From Brenneria izbisi (GTDB taxonomy: Bacteria; Pseudomonadota; Gammaproteobacteria; Enterobacterales; Enterobacteriaceae), in NCBI RefSeq assembly GCF_025840185.1, contig NZ_JAMPJU010000006.1, forward strand, positions 1-64,000: a DNA stretch of 64,000 nucleotides, read 5' to 3'. Below, in pieces: positions 47,570-57,240 of this stretch. The position numbers were made by a program, and so were the translations under genes. Under the pieces are notes generated by a model. That model saw only the letters and a list, made by a program, of their open reading frames with translations. It had not been told where the DNA came from and ran no database searches. Position 1 is the stretch's first letter. Every line of letters starts with the position of its first letter.

Positions 47570-48727
47570 ATGAAAATAGCATCTCAGCATGAGCCACTGG
47601 CTCAGTTTATTCAGGCATTTCGCCACGATTTGCATCGGCACCCTGAATTATCAAACGAAGAATTTGAAACGACTCGCAAAATCAGAGAAGTGCTGGAAAA
47701 AGAAGGTATCCGTATTCTCGATTTGCCGCTGAAAACAGGGCTGGTCGCCGAAGTGGGCGGACAACAAGACGGTCCGTTGGTGATCGTTCGTTCCGATATT
47801 GATGCGCTGCCGATAGAAGAAGAGTCTGGTGTGGAATTCACCTCAACCAGCAAAGGCGTCATGCATGCCTGCGGACATGATTTTCACTCTTCCGCCGCAT
47901 TGGGCGCGGCAATACTATTGAAGAAAATTGAACCTGAGCTAAAAGGCACGGTGCGTATTCTGTTCCAGGCCGCCGAAGAAACGGGGCTGGGCGCCCCGCA
48001 AGTCATTGCCACTGGCGCGTTGGACAACGCGGCGGCAATCTTTGGCATTCATAACGATCCGACGCTGCCCGTTGGCGTGATTGGCGGTAAAGATGGTGCA
48101 CTGACGGCAGGCGTGGACCGGTTTGAAATCAAGATTGCGGCGAAAGGGTGTCATGCGGCGAAGCCGCATGAAGGAAATGATCCGATTATCATTCTTGGCC
48201 AGTTGATCTCATCGGTGCAGACCATCATCAGTCGCACTGTTCCGTCTGATAACAATGCCGTGGTATCGATCACTCAGGTGCACAGCGGCAGTACCTGGAA
48301 CGTGATCCCTGATACGGCTTATCTTGAAGGAACGGTAAGAACATTCAGTCAGGACGTGCGTGAGTTGATAGAGCGGCGCTTTCGTCAGATTGTGGCCGGT
48401 ATCGCCAGCACCTTTGGCGCCGAAATTGAGTTTATCTGGCACGCCGGGCCGCCATCGGTGGTCAATACGGCGGAGTGGGTCGATTTCGCGCTGAAAGTGG
48501 CGAGCGAAGAAGGCTTTGAAGCGCGTCGTGTCGAGGCCAGCCCGATCGGTGAGGATTTCGCGTTCTATCAGCAAAAGCTGCCTGGCACCTTTATGATGGT
48601 GGGGTCTGGCGGCCCGTATGCGCTGCATCATCCTAAATTCCGTGTGGATGACCGCGCGTTGTTCCCAACGGCTCACTATCTGTACCAGATGGCGAAACAA
48701 AGTCTGGAGCAACTCGCTCAGGCATAA
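47570..48727 (+). CDS. M20 family amidohydrolase, probable N-acetylcysteine deacetylase (YxeP-like)
   Basis: This 385-aa M20D metallopeptidase-fold enzyme has metal-binding residues in HACGHDFHSS (C101, H103), the acidic pair in FQAAEETGLGAP (E136, E137), and GEDFAFYQQKLPG. A lid dimerisation domain with GCHAAKPHEGNDPI is inserted in the middle. Relatives include hippurate hydrolases and the YxeP/SndA deacetylases that release cysteine from N-acetylcysteine. That step would complete the pathway inferred for this operon. GGAG precedes ATG 47570. Confidence 0.82.
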   Translation: MKIASQHEPLAQFIQAFRHDLHRHPELSNEEFETTRKIREVLEKEGIRILDLPLKTGLVAEVGGQQDGPLVIVRSDIDALPIEEESGVEFTSTSKGVMHACGHDFHSSAALGAAILLKKIEPELKGTVRILFQAAEETGLGAPQVIATGALDNAAAIFGIHNDPTLPVGVIGGKDGALTAGVDRFEIKIAAKGCHAAKPHEGNDPIIILGQLISSVQTIISRTVPSDNNAVVSITQVHSGSTWNVIPDTAYLEGTVRTFSQDVRELIERRFRQIVAGIASTFGAEIEFIWHAGPPSVVNTAEWVDFALKVASEEGFEARRVEASPIGEDFAFYQQKLPGTFMMVGSGGPYALHHPKFRVDDRALFPTAHYLYQMAKQSLEQLAQA

Positions 48728-48736
48728 GCGTCGGCG

Positions 48737-48767
48737 CCTCCGGCCTGACAGCGAGTCATGCCGGAGG
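48737..48767 (+). terminator. Hairpin after the lyase-transporter operon
   Basis: CCTCCGGC (48737-48744) pairs with GCCGGAGG (48760-48767) around a 15-nt loop, starting ten bases past the M20 stop. No T-tract follows, so it may protect the 3' end or act weakly. Confidence 0.45.
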
Positions 48768-48812
48768 TAAACACAAGGATTGTTGTGATTTAACGACAAG
48801 GTCTGTGCTGAA

Positions 48813-48830
48813 TGTCGCCGAAAGGTGACG
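48813..48830. promoter_or_regulatory. GlrR-like binding site 1 upstream of glmZ
   Basis: TGTC-N10-GACG matches the GlrR response-regulator consensus TGTC-N10-GACA with one mismatch. It lies about 230 bp upstream of the glmZ start. Confidence 0.5.
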
Positions 48831-48875
48831 TATAATTTATTGATTCATAAGAACTTAAATGTAAATTTAGTAATC

Positions 48876-48893
48876 TGTCTCCTGGCAGCGACG
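48876..48893. promoter_or_regulatory. GlrR-like binding site 2 upstream of glmZ
   Basis: A second TGTC-N10-GACG element has the same single mismatch, 63 bp from site 1 and about 165 bp before glmZ. The interval to the promoter includes an AT-rich tract (48958-49012) that could bend with IHF. Confidence 0.5.
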
Positions 48894-49031
48894 TTTTTTG
48901 TCAAGCCTTTCGCTTCGCTTATTCTTCGCTCGGTTTGCTCATCGTGCATCGCTCGCAGGAAAATAAAAATATCATTTTTTATCAGTAGATTATGATTTTT
49001 TTATATCGTCGTGGTAATTGCGATGTATGCA

Positions 49032-49048
49032 TTGGCATATTTTGTGCT
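49032..49048 (+). promoter_or_regulatory. Sigma-54 type promoter of glmZ
   Basis: TTGGCATATTTTGTGCT has GG (49034-49035) and GC (49046-49047) exactly 10 nt apart, the -24/-12 spacing. The predicted start (49059) is within one base of the conserved GlmZ 5' end. AT-rich sequence just downstream (TTAAATATAA) could also serve sigma-70. Confidence 0.65.
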
Positions 49049-49059
49049 TAAATATAAGC

Positions 49060-49268
49060 GTAGATGCTCATTCCACCTTCTATGTTTGCTTCGGCTTCAT
49101 AATCCTGGGAATGACGCAGAGCCAATTTAAGGCGCCTATCGTCCAACGCCAGATGAAGAGGTCTTTTCATCGGATTTTCCCGGACTAACGTTGAGTGAGG
49201 CGCCATACTGTAGTCTTACAGACCTGATTTTTTTAACGCTTATCATTTATTGATAAGCGTTTTTTTTC
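49060..49268 (+). ncRNA. glmZ: Small RNA GlmZ
   Basis: The sequence begins GTAGATGCTCATTCCA, then has GGAATGACGCAGAGCC, CTATCGTCCA, AACGTTGAGTGA and TACAGACCTG in the same order and spacing as E. coli GlmZ, about 207 nt long. It ends in a strong intrinsic terminator, AACGCTTATCA / TGATAAGCGTT plus eight T (49235-49268). GlmZ with Hfq activates glmS translation and is inactivated by RapZ and RNase E when glucosamine-6-phosphate is plentiful. Its place between the proM region and hemY also matches E. coli. Confidence 0.95.
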
Positions 49269-49274
49269 GCCATA

Positions 49275-49308
49275 AATAAAAACGGCACTGAATATTGTTT
49301 CAGTGCCG
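49275..49308 (-). terminator. Terminator of the DJ-1/PfpI gene
   Basis: CGGCACTGAA (49283-49292) pairs with TTCAGTGCCG (49299-49308). On the minus strand it is followed by TTTTTATTTATGG, after the stop at 49331. Confidence 0.85.
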
Positions 49309-49330
49309 CCAGAGTATGACCGGGAACGAT

Positions 49331-50008
49331 TCAGGCCAATAGTTTCAGCAATTCGGTGGCGACCGGTGCGGAACTGGCAGGATTTTGCCCCGTCACCAAC
49401 AAGCCGTCAGTCACCACATAGGGCTGCCAGTCCGCGCCTTTCTCGTAGAGCCCGCCTTTTTGTTTAAGTTCGTCCTCAACCAGAAACGGCACAATATTCG
49501 TCAACTGCACGGCATCTTCTTCGGTATTGGAGAAGCCAGTGACCTTGCGGCCTTTGACCAGCGAGTCGCCATCGGCGCCACGGACATGACGCAACACGCC
49601 CGGCGCATGGCAAACCACCCCGATGGGTTTACCGGCCTGAGAGAACGCTTCGATCAAGGCGATGGAGTGACGATCTTCGGCCAAATCCCACAACGGACCG
49701 TGACCGCCAGGGTAGAAGACGGCATCGAAGTCCGCTTCTTTGACCTCAGATAACCGTTTTGTTGAGGCCAGTGCCGCTTGTGCTTCGGCATCTTGTTTAA
49801 AACGATCGGTGTCCTCGGTCTGGGCATCCGGTTCGTCGCTTTTGGGATCGAGCGGCGGTTGCCCGCCTTGTGGTGAAGCCAGCGTGATAACGGCGCCGGC
49901 ATCTTTAAACGCATAATAAGGCGCAGCGAATTCCTCCAACCAGAAACCCGTTTTCTTGCCGGTATCGCCCAACTGATCATGTGAGGTTAACACCATCAAT
50001 ATCTTCAT
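49331..50008 (-). CDS. DJ-1/PfpI superfamily protein (type 1 glutamine amidotransferase-like, Hsp31-type)
   Basis: This 225-aa protein starts MKILMVLTSHDQLGDTGKKT. It has the acidic residue in GFWLEEFAAPY, the PGGHGPLWDL oxyanion segment and the nucleophile elbow VVCHAPG, as in class III glyoxalases and the Hsp31/HchA-type stress proteins. Such enzymes turn methylglyoxal into lactate without glutathione and may act in protein deglycation; which applies here is unknown. AGGAG precedes ATG 50008. It lies alone between glmZ and hemY, a place where E. coli has no gene. Confidence 0.85.
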   Translation of the reverse strand: MKILMVLTSHDQLGDTGKKTGFWLEEFAAPYYAFKDAGAVITLASPQGGQPPLDPKSDEPDAQTEDTDRFKQDAEAQAALASTKRLSEVKEADFDAVFYPGGHGPLWDLAEDRHSIALIEAFSQAGKPIGVVCHAPGVLRHVRGADGDSLVKGRKVTGFSNTEEDAVQLTNIVPFLVEDELKQKGGLYEKGADWQPYVVTDGLLVTGQNPASSAPVATELLKLLA

Positions 50009-50220
50009 CTTTTACTCCTGGTATGTTGGATTCGTCGTGACAGGTTTTGTAACGGCAGCGCGATCAATACATGCCAGTGGCCTGACATTCGCTTTTGAAC
50101 CATGAATATTCACTTACCGTCAAAGCATAGCAGACGGGATAAGAGCGCTTTCACGGTCATACATTGAGGGCAATGCGGGTAAATCAAGGGGCGGGGGAGA
50201 AATTGAGACAATTCAGGATA

Positions 50221-50246
50221 ATGGGGCGCCCCTATCGACGCCCCAT
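50221..50246 (-). terminator. Hairpin after hemY
   Basis: ATGGGGCG (50221-50228) pairs with CGCCCCAT (50239-50246), five bases past the hemY stop on the minus strand. No clear T-tract follows, so termination is uncertain. Confidence 0.5.
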
Positions 50247-50251
50247 CGCGT

Positions 50252-51448
50252 TTACTCTGCCGAAGGCTGCTGTAACGTCAGCAGCAAACCTTCTCTGCGC
50301 ATTTGAGCGGCTTCCTCCGGTAAATGAAGTCGATCAAGCGCATCCGCGCGCCAAGCGTAGTCATACGCATCCGGGCGTTGTTCCAGCGCGTCCCGGAAAG
50401 CATTGCTGGCCTGTTGCCACTCGCCATGTTTCATCAACAATTGCCCCAGCGTACTGTTCAGCAGTGGCGTAGCGCCGTGCTGCTTGATGTGCTGACGCAG
50501 CATTTTTTCCAGTTGGTCCGGGTTGCCCGCTTTAAGACGCGGCATCAACAGGATCAGACGTTCGTCATACTGGCGCTTGAGCCCATCAAGAATAATTTTC
50601 TGCGCGGTATCGTGGTCGTCGCATTCAATCAAATGTTCGACCATCGCCACCTGTAAAGGCACTTCATGACGAACTTTACGACTTTGGCTGTTCCACCATT
50701 GCTTCAGTCCTTCATTGCCGCCATCCGCCATGGCGTGATCCATCAGGCCGATGTAAGCCTGCTGTTGCAGTTGCCGGACATGCTCTTCGTCATAAGAAGG
50801 CAGTTTGCGCATGGCGGGCAGAATATCCAATAACGCGCTGTAAGCATGAGTGCGCAAAAACGCCTGTTCAGCCAGACGCAAGACTTCGGGATGACGAGGG
50901 GCGACTTCCAGCAGGCGGTCGACGCCATGACGCGCGGCATGATCTTCATGGCGCGCCAACTGAATGCGCACGCGGGTAATATCCACTGGTAGCGGGTCGC
51001 TATCGGCAATTTCCGCCGCGCGTTCCAGATATTGCTTGGTGCGGAATTCATCACCGCGCTGTTGCGCGGCTTCCGCCGCCAGCAGGTAATTGACCACAGG
51101 CTGTTCGGCATGATCGGCATTGCGCGTCATTAATTTCTCAACCTGTCGATAATCTCCTTCGGCCAGTTTGAGCAACGCCGCTTTGGTCTGTTTTCTGGCT
51201 CGGTTGCGCTTACGGCCAAGGAACCAGCCCCGGGTGCGCGCTCCGGTACGAAAAACGCGACGGATAATCCATTCGACGGCCAGCAGGATCAGAAACAGCA
51301 ACACCAGCATAATCACCAGACCGGTCACGCTGGTTTCAATGTTGTAGTTGTCCGTTTGAATCAGCACATAGCCTTGATGACCGGCCACTATCGGGCCGAG
51401 CACCACGCCTGCAATCAGCAGTAGAAACAGCAACAAGACTCTCAACAT
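50252..51448 (-). CDS. hemY: HemY protein (membrane TPR protein of the hem operon)
   Basis: This 398-aa inner-membrane protein has two N-terminal helices (about 2-22 and 43-65), a basic stretch (RGWFLGRKRNRARKQTKAAL) and a long TPR-like helical domain. It is the last gene of hemCDXY. In E. coli its loss alters haem synthesis, but it has no proven enzyme activity and is not the protoporphyrinogen oxidase that shares the name. GGAGGG at the hemX end serves as ribosome site for ATG 51448. Confidence 0.94.
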   Translation of the reverse strand: MLRVLLLFLLLIAGVVLGPIVAGHQGYVLIQTDNYNIETSVTGLVIMLVLLFLILLAVEWIIRRVFRTGARTRGWFLGRKRNRARKQTKAALLKLAEGDYRQVEKLMTRNADHAEQPVVNYLLAAEAAQQRGDEFRTKQYLERAAEIADSDPLPVDITRVRIQLARHEDHAARHGVDRLLEVAPRHPEVLRLAEQAFLRTHAYSALLDILPAMRKLPSYDEEHVRQLQQQAYIGLMDHAMADGGNEGLKQWWNSQSRKVRHEVPLQVAMVEHLIECDDHDTAQKIILDGLKRQYDERLILLMPRLKAGNPDQLEKMLRQHIKQHGATPLLNSTLGQLLMKHGEWQQASNAFRDALEQRPDAYDYAWRADALDRLHLPEEAAQMRREGLLLTLQQPSAE

Positions 51449-51450
51449 GT

Positions 51451-52578
51451 TCAGCCCTCCTGCTGTATCGCCGGCGTCTGTGCCAGCAAGTTACGAACTC
51501 TGGTCTGCATCAGTTTTTCCAGCAACGGCTGACTTTGCAATTCGGCGGGCACATCCATCGAGATCGATTGTTGGCTCAGTTCATCAAGCTGATCCAGAAA
51601 GACCTGAGTCGTTGGGTCTGTAGTGTCGAAATAGGCTCTTACCCATGTAGCGGCGGTTTCCAGGGATTGTTTATACACTTCATTCTGATGACGCGGTATC
51701 GCCTGCGCCGCAACCAGCAGGCGCGAACGGATATTCTCACGCAAATACACATCCTGGCTGGGGGCTAACAGTGGTTCCGCCGCGCTGTCCCGGCGGCGAA
51801 TAGTAATGAAGTCGGTCAGAAAGTTGCGCCAGCTTTTGCTGAGGTTCTGCCGCCATTCGCTGAGCGAGGCGGATAACTCCGTGCTATTTTCATCCATCGG
51901 CGCTTCGTCGATATCGTTATCGGCCAGACGCAAGTTATCTATCTGATCGGTCAATTGGTTCACTTTGAGAATGATACCGTCGAAATCGATTTGACTGACG
52001 CCAGCCAGCGCACTGATGTCATTGGTCAGCGCGCGGCGAACTTCAATCAGGCTCGGATCGTTCATTTCCGCCAGACTGTTATCCGCGCTTTTCAGTAACG
52101 CGCCGGCTGTGGCGACGTCTTTATCACTCCATAGCTTTCGGGCGGCCATTTTTACCAGAAAATCAGATTGCGCCAGCAACCAGGTGTTGGTGTCGTGATC
52201 GGACAATGCCGCCAGCTTTTCACGCAGTTCATCCGACTGACGCGTTAAGGCGTTAAGACGCTGTTCGGCCTCATCCTGCGCTTTGGCATGTTGCTGCTGC
52301 GCATCTTGCCGTTGCTGGCGTTCCTGCTGTTGCTCTTGTTGTAGCGAGCTTAACCGGGATTCCAGCCGCACAATGGCGGCAGACGCTTGTTGGGCTTGCT
52401 GCTGGCTGTAATAGTAAAGTCCGCCGCTCAGCGCCAGCGCAATAATAATCGCGATAGCCCCCAGCAGGGCGCCTGTCCGTTTGGGCGGTTGCGGTGCGGG
52501 CTCCTGTGGCTGATGAGCGGGGTCAACCCGCTCTGTCACCTCTTCGGACGGGGCTGTCGGGGTATTGTGTTCCGTCAT
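51451..52578 (-). CDS. hemX: HemX protein
   Basis: The 375-aa protein has a Pro/Glu-rich cytoplasmic start ([18 protein letters not shown]), one membrane helix (about 38-57) and a long coiled-coil ([20 protein letters not shown]) before a periplasmic domain with [19 protein letters not shown]. It resembles E. coli HemX, once called a uroporphyrinogen III methyltransferase without biochemical proof. ATG 52578 matches the family start; a frame from 52593 adds five residues. Confidence 0.93.
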   Translation of the reverse strand: MTEHNTPTAPSEEVTERVDPAHQPQEPAPQPPKRTGALLGAIAIIIALALSGGLYYYSQQQAQQASAAIVRLESRLSSLQQEQQQERQQRQDAQQQHAKAQDEAEQRLNALTRQSDELREKLAALSDHDTNTWLLAQSDFLVKMAARKLWSDKDVATAGALLKSADNSLAEMNDPSLIEVRRALTNDISALAGVSQIDFDGIILKVNQLTDQIDNLRLADNDIDEAPMDENSTELSASLSEWRQNLSKSWRNFLTDFITIRRRDSAAEPLLAPSQDVYLRENIRSRLLVAAQAIPRHQNEVYKQSLETAATWVRAYFDTTDPTTQVFLDQLDELSQQSISMDVPAELQSQPLLEKLMQTRVRNLLAQTPAIQQEG

Positions 52579-52601
52579 AATGGTACATCCCATGATCAGG
52601 T

Positions 52602-53342
52602 TTATTGTAGTGCGCGCACGAGCGCATCGTTGTCGGCGTTATCGGCTACTCGAACATGGCGCCAGCCAAGCTGACGCGCCTGCGTTGCCAGGCGTTCACT
52701 GACCACTATCACCTGACATCCGAGTAACCAGGAAGTCCGATAGTAATCAGGAACTAAATTATAGATCTGTTGTAGCATTTCTCCGCTGGTGATCACTAGC
52801 CTGTCAATGCCAGCCTGTTGCCAGTGACGACTCTGTTCCAGCCTGTCGTAATGTATGGCGCGGCGTTGATAACATTCACAGTAAATCACGCTGGCGCCCC
52901 GTTCGGTGAGAGTGGCGCCAAGCAGTTCCCTGCCGCCGTTACCTCGTAATAATAGCGCTTGTTTACCATTAACATGCTGAAGTTCGGGAAGTTGCAACAA
53001 TGTTTCGCTGGTTTCTCTATCCTGAGGATAGGAAACAGGCTGTGCGCTGACTTTGTGCAACGTCAGTGCGGTTGTCCTGCCAATAGCATAGTAGATTAGC
53101 GTGGAAGGCCAGCCATTGCCTGTTCTGGTCAGCAGCGGATCGGCATAATTTATCGCATGCTGTGAGAGTGCAAACACCATGTCGCCGGGCTGCAACGCGG
53201 CCAGCCGAGTCGGTAACTGGTTCAATTCATGGCCCGGTGAAAACTCAATCAACGGGCTGTGCCAGGCGCTGTAGCCCAGTTTTCGCAATCGGGTCACCAG
53301 TTGCTCGCCAGCCGGTGACGGACGGGTCACCAGAATGGTCAT
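52602..53342 (-). CDS. hemD: Uroporphyrinogen-III synthase
   Basis: This 246-aa enzyme cyclises hydroxymethylbilane with D-ring inversion. It starts [20 protein letters not shown], as in E. coli, and has [38 protein letters not shown] and [18 protein letters not shown] 53342 overlaps the hemC stop (ATGA). A reading from 53456 would add 38 residues inside hemC and is rejected. Confidence 0.95.
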   Translation of the reverse strand: MTILVTRPSPAGEQLVTRLRKLGYSAWHSPLIEFSPGHELNQLPTRLAALQPGDMVFALSQHAINYADPLLTRTGNGWPSTLIYYAIGRTTALTLHKVSAQPVSYPQDRETSETLLQLPELQHVNGKQALLLRGNGGRELLGATLTERGASVIYCECYQRRAIHYDRLEQSRHWQQAGIDRLVITSGEMLQQIYNLVPDYYRTSWLLGCQVIVVSERLATQARQLGWRHVRVADNADNDALVRALQ

Positions 53343-54280
53343 GATGAGGACGTTTCCTGATAGACGGATTGAAGGATTTTGCGGGCGCCTTTCGCTAACA
53401 ACGCTTCCGCCAGCGAGGTGCCGATTTGCGCGGCATCCGCGATGTTGCCAGTACATTCACCGACGATAATCCGGCTGCCATCCGGGGCGCCGACCAGCGC
53501 GCGCAGCCACAAGGTGTCATCTTTTAATTCGGCGTAACTGCCGATAGGCACCTGACACCCGCCTTCCAGACGGAGATTCATCGCCCGTTCCGCCTGCACG
53601 CGGGCGGCGGTGGCGGCGTGGTTCAACGGGGCGAGCAATTGCCGGGTACGTTCGTCATTTAACCGGCATTCAATGCCGATCGCTCCTTGTCCGACGGCAG
53701 GCAATGATTCTTCCGGGCTGAGCGCGCAGCGGATGCGATCTTCCAGCTTCAGACGTTTCAGGCCCGCCACTGCCAGAATAATGGCGTCGTATTCGCCGTT
53801 GTCCAGTTTTGACAAGCGCGTACCGACATTGCCGCGTAAATCCCGAATGATCAGATCAGGCCGTCTGGCTCGCAACTGGCACTGGCGGCGCAGGCTGGAC
53901 GTGCCTACGCAACTGCCGGCGGGTAATTGATCGAGGCTGGCATAGTGATTGGAAACGAAAGCGTCACGCGGGTCGTCGCGTTCACAGATGGTGACCAGTC
54001 CGAGGCCGTCAGGGAATTCGACCGGCACATCTTTCATGGAGTGAACGGCAATATCGGCGCGGCCCGCCAGCAGCGCCAACTCCAATTCTTTAACAAACAA
54101 ACCCTTACCGCCCACCTTCGCCAGCGGGGTATCCAGAATGACGTCGCCTCGGGTCACCATAGGGACCAATTCGACCTGAAGTTGGGGATGGAATTGCGTC
54201 AGACGTTGTTGCACATATCGTGCTTGCCACAGGGCGAGCGGGCTTTGTCGGGTCGCAATTCTGATAATGTTGTCTACCAT
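53339..54280 (-). CDS. hemC: Porphobilinogen deaminase (hydroxymethylbilane synthase)
   Basis: This 313-aa enzyme joins four porphobilinogen units. Blocks: [57 protein letters not shown], and the dipyrromethane cofactor Cys in [16 protein letters not shown]. Length equals E. coli HemC from ATG 54280; a frame from 54319 adds 13 residues. It heads hemCDXY and is divergent from cyaA, as in E. coli. Confidence 0.96.
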   Translation of the reverse strand: MVDNIIRIATRQSPLALWQARYVQQRLTQFHPQLQVELVPMVTRGDVILDTPLAKVGGKGLFVKELELALLAGRADIAVHSMKDVPVEFPDGLGLVTICERDDPRDAFVSNHYASLDQLPAGSCVGTSSLRRQCQLRARRPDLIIRDLRGNVGTRLSKLDNGEYDAIILAVAGLKRLKLEDRIRCALSPEESLPAVGQGAIGIECRLNDERTRQLLAPLNHAATAARVQAERAMNLRLEGGCQVPIGSYAELKDDTLWLRALVGAPDGSRIIVGECTGNIADAAQIGTSLAEALLAKGARKILQSVYQETSSS

Positions 54281-54612
54281 GCTTGATACCGTTTTTATCA
54301 TTTTCCACCATCGTATCATTGATGGTGCGCAAGTGTCAGGTTACGGACATGGCCGGTACGTCTTTAAAGGGACAGGCGAGACGCAGAGAGGTGGAGATGA
54401 AAGATCGGGCTGGTTCGGGCAACGGAAAAAACGTAATAAAAGCAAGATAAATAAGTCTACCTTTCTTTACTTTCTTTACGCTCAATCAGCAAGGTGTTAA
54501 ATTGATCACGTTTCCAGCAATATTTTGCCAAACATTCTTATAATTTCATCATCGGCAGATTTGGAATACGGGGTTTTTTCTAGGCACTGGGATAATCATC
54601 AGGCGAAACGTC
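54281..54612. promoter_or_regulatory. hemC-cyaA divergent control region
   Basis: This 332-bp gap has no credible gene. It holds the CRP site listed separately and a good -10 TATAAT (54539-54544) for cyaA, with a leader of about 60 nt. In E. coli this region has several cyaA promoters, the main one repressed by CRP-cAMP, plus hemC promoters on the other strand. I did not locate a hemC promoter. Confidence 0.6.
54492..54513. promoter_or_regulatory. CRP-cAMP site at the cyaA promoter
   Basis: TGTTA-N6-TCACG with the flanks of the CRP consensus (AGG on the left, TTT on the right) is centred at 54502.5. Its sequence resembles the E. coli cyaA P2 operator, which gives negative feedback on adenylate cyclase synthesis. 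Confidence 0.8.
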
Positions 54613-57168
54613 TTGTACTTCTATATCGAGACTTTGAAGCAAAGACTGGATGCGATCAACCAACTGCGGGTCGATCGCGCTCTGGAAGCAATGAAGCCCG
54701 CTTTTCAGCAGGTCTACAGTCTTCTGCCGATCTTATTACATCATCATCACCCGTTGATGCCAGGCTACCTTGAAGGCAAGGTTCCGCACGGTATCTGTTT
54801 TTACACGCCTGATGAAAAACAACAGCGTTACCTGGATAACATCGAATTAAAATGGGGCCAGTTGGCGGATTCGCATGAGCAAGGCGAGTTGCCGATCACT
54901 GGCGTCTACTCAATGGGCAGCACTGCTTCCATTGGTCAGAGTTGCAGTTCTGATCTGGATATCTGGGTTTGTCATCAGTCCTGGCTCGATAATGAAGAGC
55001 GTTCCCGATTACAGCAGAAATGTACGCTGCTGGAACAGTGGGCGGCCGCGCAAGACGTGGATGTCAGTTTCTTCCTGATGGATGAAAACCGCTTCCGCCA
55101 TAATGAAAGCGGCAGCCTCGGCGGTGAGGATTGCGGTTCCACACAACATATCCTGTTGCTGGATGAGTTTTATCGTACTGCGGTGCGTATGGCGGGTAAG
55201 CGTATTCTATGGAATATGGTGCCGGTTGAAGAAGAGTCAAACTACGACGAATACGTGCTGTCGCTGTACGCTCAAAGCGCCCTGGCGCCGAACGAGTGGC
55301 TGGATCTGGGCGGGTTGAGTACGCTCTCTGCGGAAGAGTATTTCGGCGCCAGCCTGTGGCAGTTGTATAAAAGTATCGATTCCCCCTATAAGGCAGTGTT
55401 GAAAACGCTGCTGCTGGAAGCCTATTCCTGGGAATATCCCGATACGCACCTGCTTTCAATGGATATCAAAGCGCGTCTGCATAAAGGCGAGATCGTTTCT
55501 TTCGGTCTGGATCCCTACTGCATGATGCTGGAACGGGTTACCCGTTATCTGACGGCGATTAACGATCCAACCCGCCTGGATCTGGCTCGTCGCTGCTTCT
55601 ATCTGAAAGTGTGTGAAAAATTATCCAGGGAGCGCGCCTGTGTAGGCTGGCGCCGTCAAATCCTGAGCCAACTGGTGCAGGAGTGGGACTGGAGCCCTGA
55701 GTATCTGGCGATGCTGGATAATCGCGCCAACTGGAAAATCGAGCGTGTGCGTGAAGCTCATAATGAACTGCTTGACGCGATGATGCAGACTTATCGCAAC
55801 CTGATTCGCTTTGCCCGCCGTAACAATCTGAGCGTGAGCGCCAGCCCGCAGGATATCGGCGTTCTCACCCGTAAGCTCTATGCCGCATTTGAAGCCTTGC
55901 CGGGCAAAGTGACGCTGTTGAATCCGCAGATTTCGCCTGATTTATCCGAGCCGAATCTGACTTTTATTTATGTGCCTGCCGGACGTGCCAACCGTACCGG
56001 CTGGTATCTGTACAATCAAGCGCCGTCCATGGACGCCATCATCAGCCATCAGCCGCTGGAGTATAACCGCTATCTGAACAAGCTGGTGGCCTGGGCCTAC
56101 TTTAACGGCTTGCTGACGCCTGCGACGCGCTTGTACATCAAAGGCAGCGAACTGTGCGATATCACCCGCTTGCAGGCGCTGGTGGCCGATGTCTCAAGTC
56201 ATTTCCCGCTGCGCCTGCCTGCGCCGACGCCGAAAGCGCTCTACAGTCCGTGCGAGATCCGTCATCTGGCGATCATCGTCAATCTGGAACATGATCCCAC
56301 CGCCGCGTTCCGTAATCAGGTGGTGCATTTTGATTTCCGCCAACTGGATGTTTTCAGTTTCGGTCAGCAGCAGCAATGTCTGGTGGGAAGTATCGATTTG
56401 CTGTATCGCAACTCCTGGAATGAAGTGCGTACTCTGCATTTCAGCGGCGAGCAGGCGGTACTGGAAGCGCTGAAAACCATTTTGGGCAAGATGCATCAGG
56501 ATGCCGCGTTGCCGGAATCGCTGGAAGTCTTCTGTTATAGTCAGCATTTACGCGGCCTGATTCGTACCCGCGTACAGCAACTGGTATCGGAATGTATTGA
56601 ACTGCGCCTGACCAGCACACGTCAGGAGCCTAGTCGCTTCAAAGCGGTAAAAGTGGCCGGACAAACCTGGGGGTTGTTCTTTGAACGGCTGAGCGTCTCC
56701 GTGCAGAAGCTGGAAAACGCCGTTGAGTTTTATGGCGCGATCTCCAACAATAAACTGCAAGGTCAGCCTGTGCAGGTGGAAACCAACCATGTGCATCTGC
56801 CCCCGGTGGTGGATGGCGTCGCCAGTGAAGGGATTATCCAGTTCTTTTTTGAAGATCTGGAGGAAAATCGGGGCTTTAATATCTATATTCTGGATGAGTC
56901 CAACCGGGTTGAAGTGTACCACCACTGTGAAGGCAGCAAAGAAGAACTGGTGCGTGACGTCAGCCGGTTCTATTCGTCTTCTCACGATCGCTTTACCTAT
57001 GGATCAAGCTTTATTAATTTTAATCTGCCGCAGTTTTATCAGATTGTACAACTGGATGGCCGAACTCAGGTGATCCCTTTCCGCAGCAGCGCGCTGTCGC
57101 ATTTGTGTATTACGCCTGCCGCAGAGGGTCAATCAATGGTCATGAAGCAGCGCTTACAGATACTTTAG
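54613..57168 (+). CDS. cyaA: Class I adenylate cyclase
   Basis: This 851-aa enzyme makes cAMP. The N-terminal catalytic part has the nucleotidyltransferase motif [18 protein letters not shown] (about 98-115). The C-terminal half is the regulatory domain targeted by the glucose PTS in E. coli, ending near [18 protein letters not shown] 54613 is the start: it gives [21 protein letters not shown], and E. coli cyaA also uses TTG, which limits translation. The extreme C-terminus ([21 protein letters not shown]) differs from E. coli. Confidence 0.97.
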   Translation: MYFYIETLKQRLDAINQLRVDRALEAMKPAFQQVYSLLPILLHHHHPLMPGYLEGKVPHGICFYTPDEKQQRYLDNIELKWGQLADSHEQGELPITGVYSMGSTASIGQSCSSDLDIWVCHQSWLDNEERSRLQQKCTLLEQWAAAQDVDVSFFLMDENRFRHNESGSLGGEDCGSTQHILLLDEFYRTAVRMAGKRILWNMVPVEEESNYDEYVLSLYAQSALAPNEWLDLGGLSTLSAEEYFGASLWQLYKSIDSPYKAVLKTLLLEAYSWEYPDTHLLSMDIKARLHKGEIVSFGLDPYCMMLERVTRYLTAINDPTRLDLARRCFYLKVCEKLSRERACVGWRRQILSQLVQEWDWSPEYLAMLDNRANWKIERVREAHNELLDAMMQTYRNLIRFARRNNLSVSASPQDIGVLTRKLYAAFEALPGKVTLLNPQISPDLSEPNLTFIYVPAGRANRTGWYLYNQAPSMDAIISHQPLEYNRYLNKLVAWAYFNGLLTPATRLYIKGSELCDITRLQALVADVSSHFPLRLPAPTPKALYSPCEIRHLAIIVNLEHDPTAAFRNQVVHFDFRQLDVFSFGQQQQCLVGSIDLLYRNSWNEVRTLHFSGEQAVLEALKTILGKMHQDAALPESLEVFCYSQHLRGLIRTRVQQLVSECIELRLTSTRQEPSRFKAVKVAGQTWGLFFERLSVSVQKLENAVEFYGAISNNKLQGQPVQVETNHVHLPPVVDGVASEGIIQFFFEDLEENRGFNIYILDESNRVEVYHHCEGSKEELVRDVSRFYSSSHDRFTYGSSFINFNLPQFYQIVQLDGRTQVIPFRSSALSHLCITPAAEGQSMVMKQRLQIL

Positions 57169-57240
57169 TTTTCTATTCCCTGACATTATTCGCCAGATCT
57201 GGCTTTATTTTTTTCGCTCTATTGAGAAAAGGACTCCACT

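Noticed and set aside
54267-54500. 77-aa ORF in the hemC-cyaA spacer
   Set aside because: It covers the start of hemC on the other strand and regulatory sequence, with no family resemblance.
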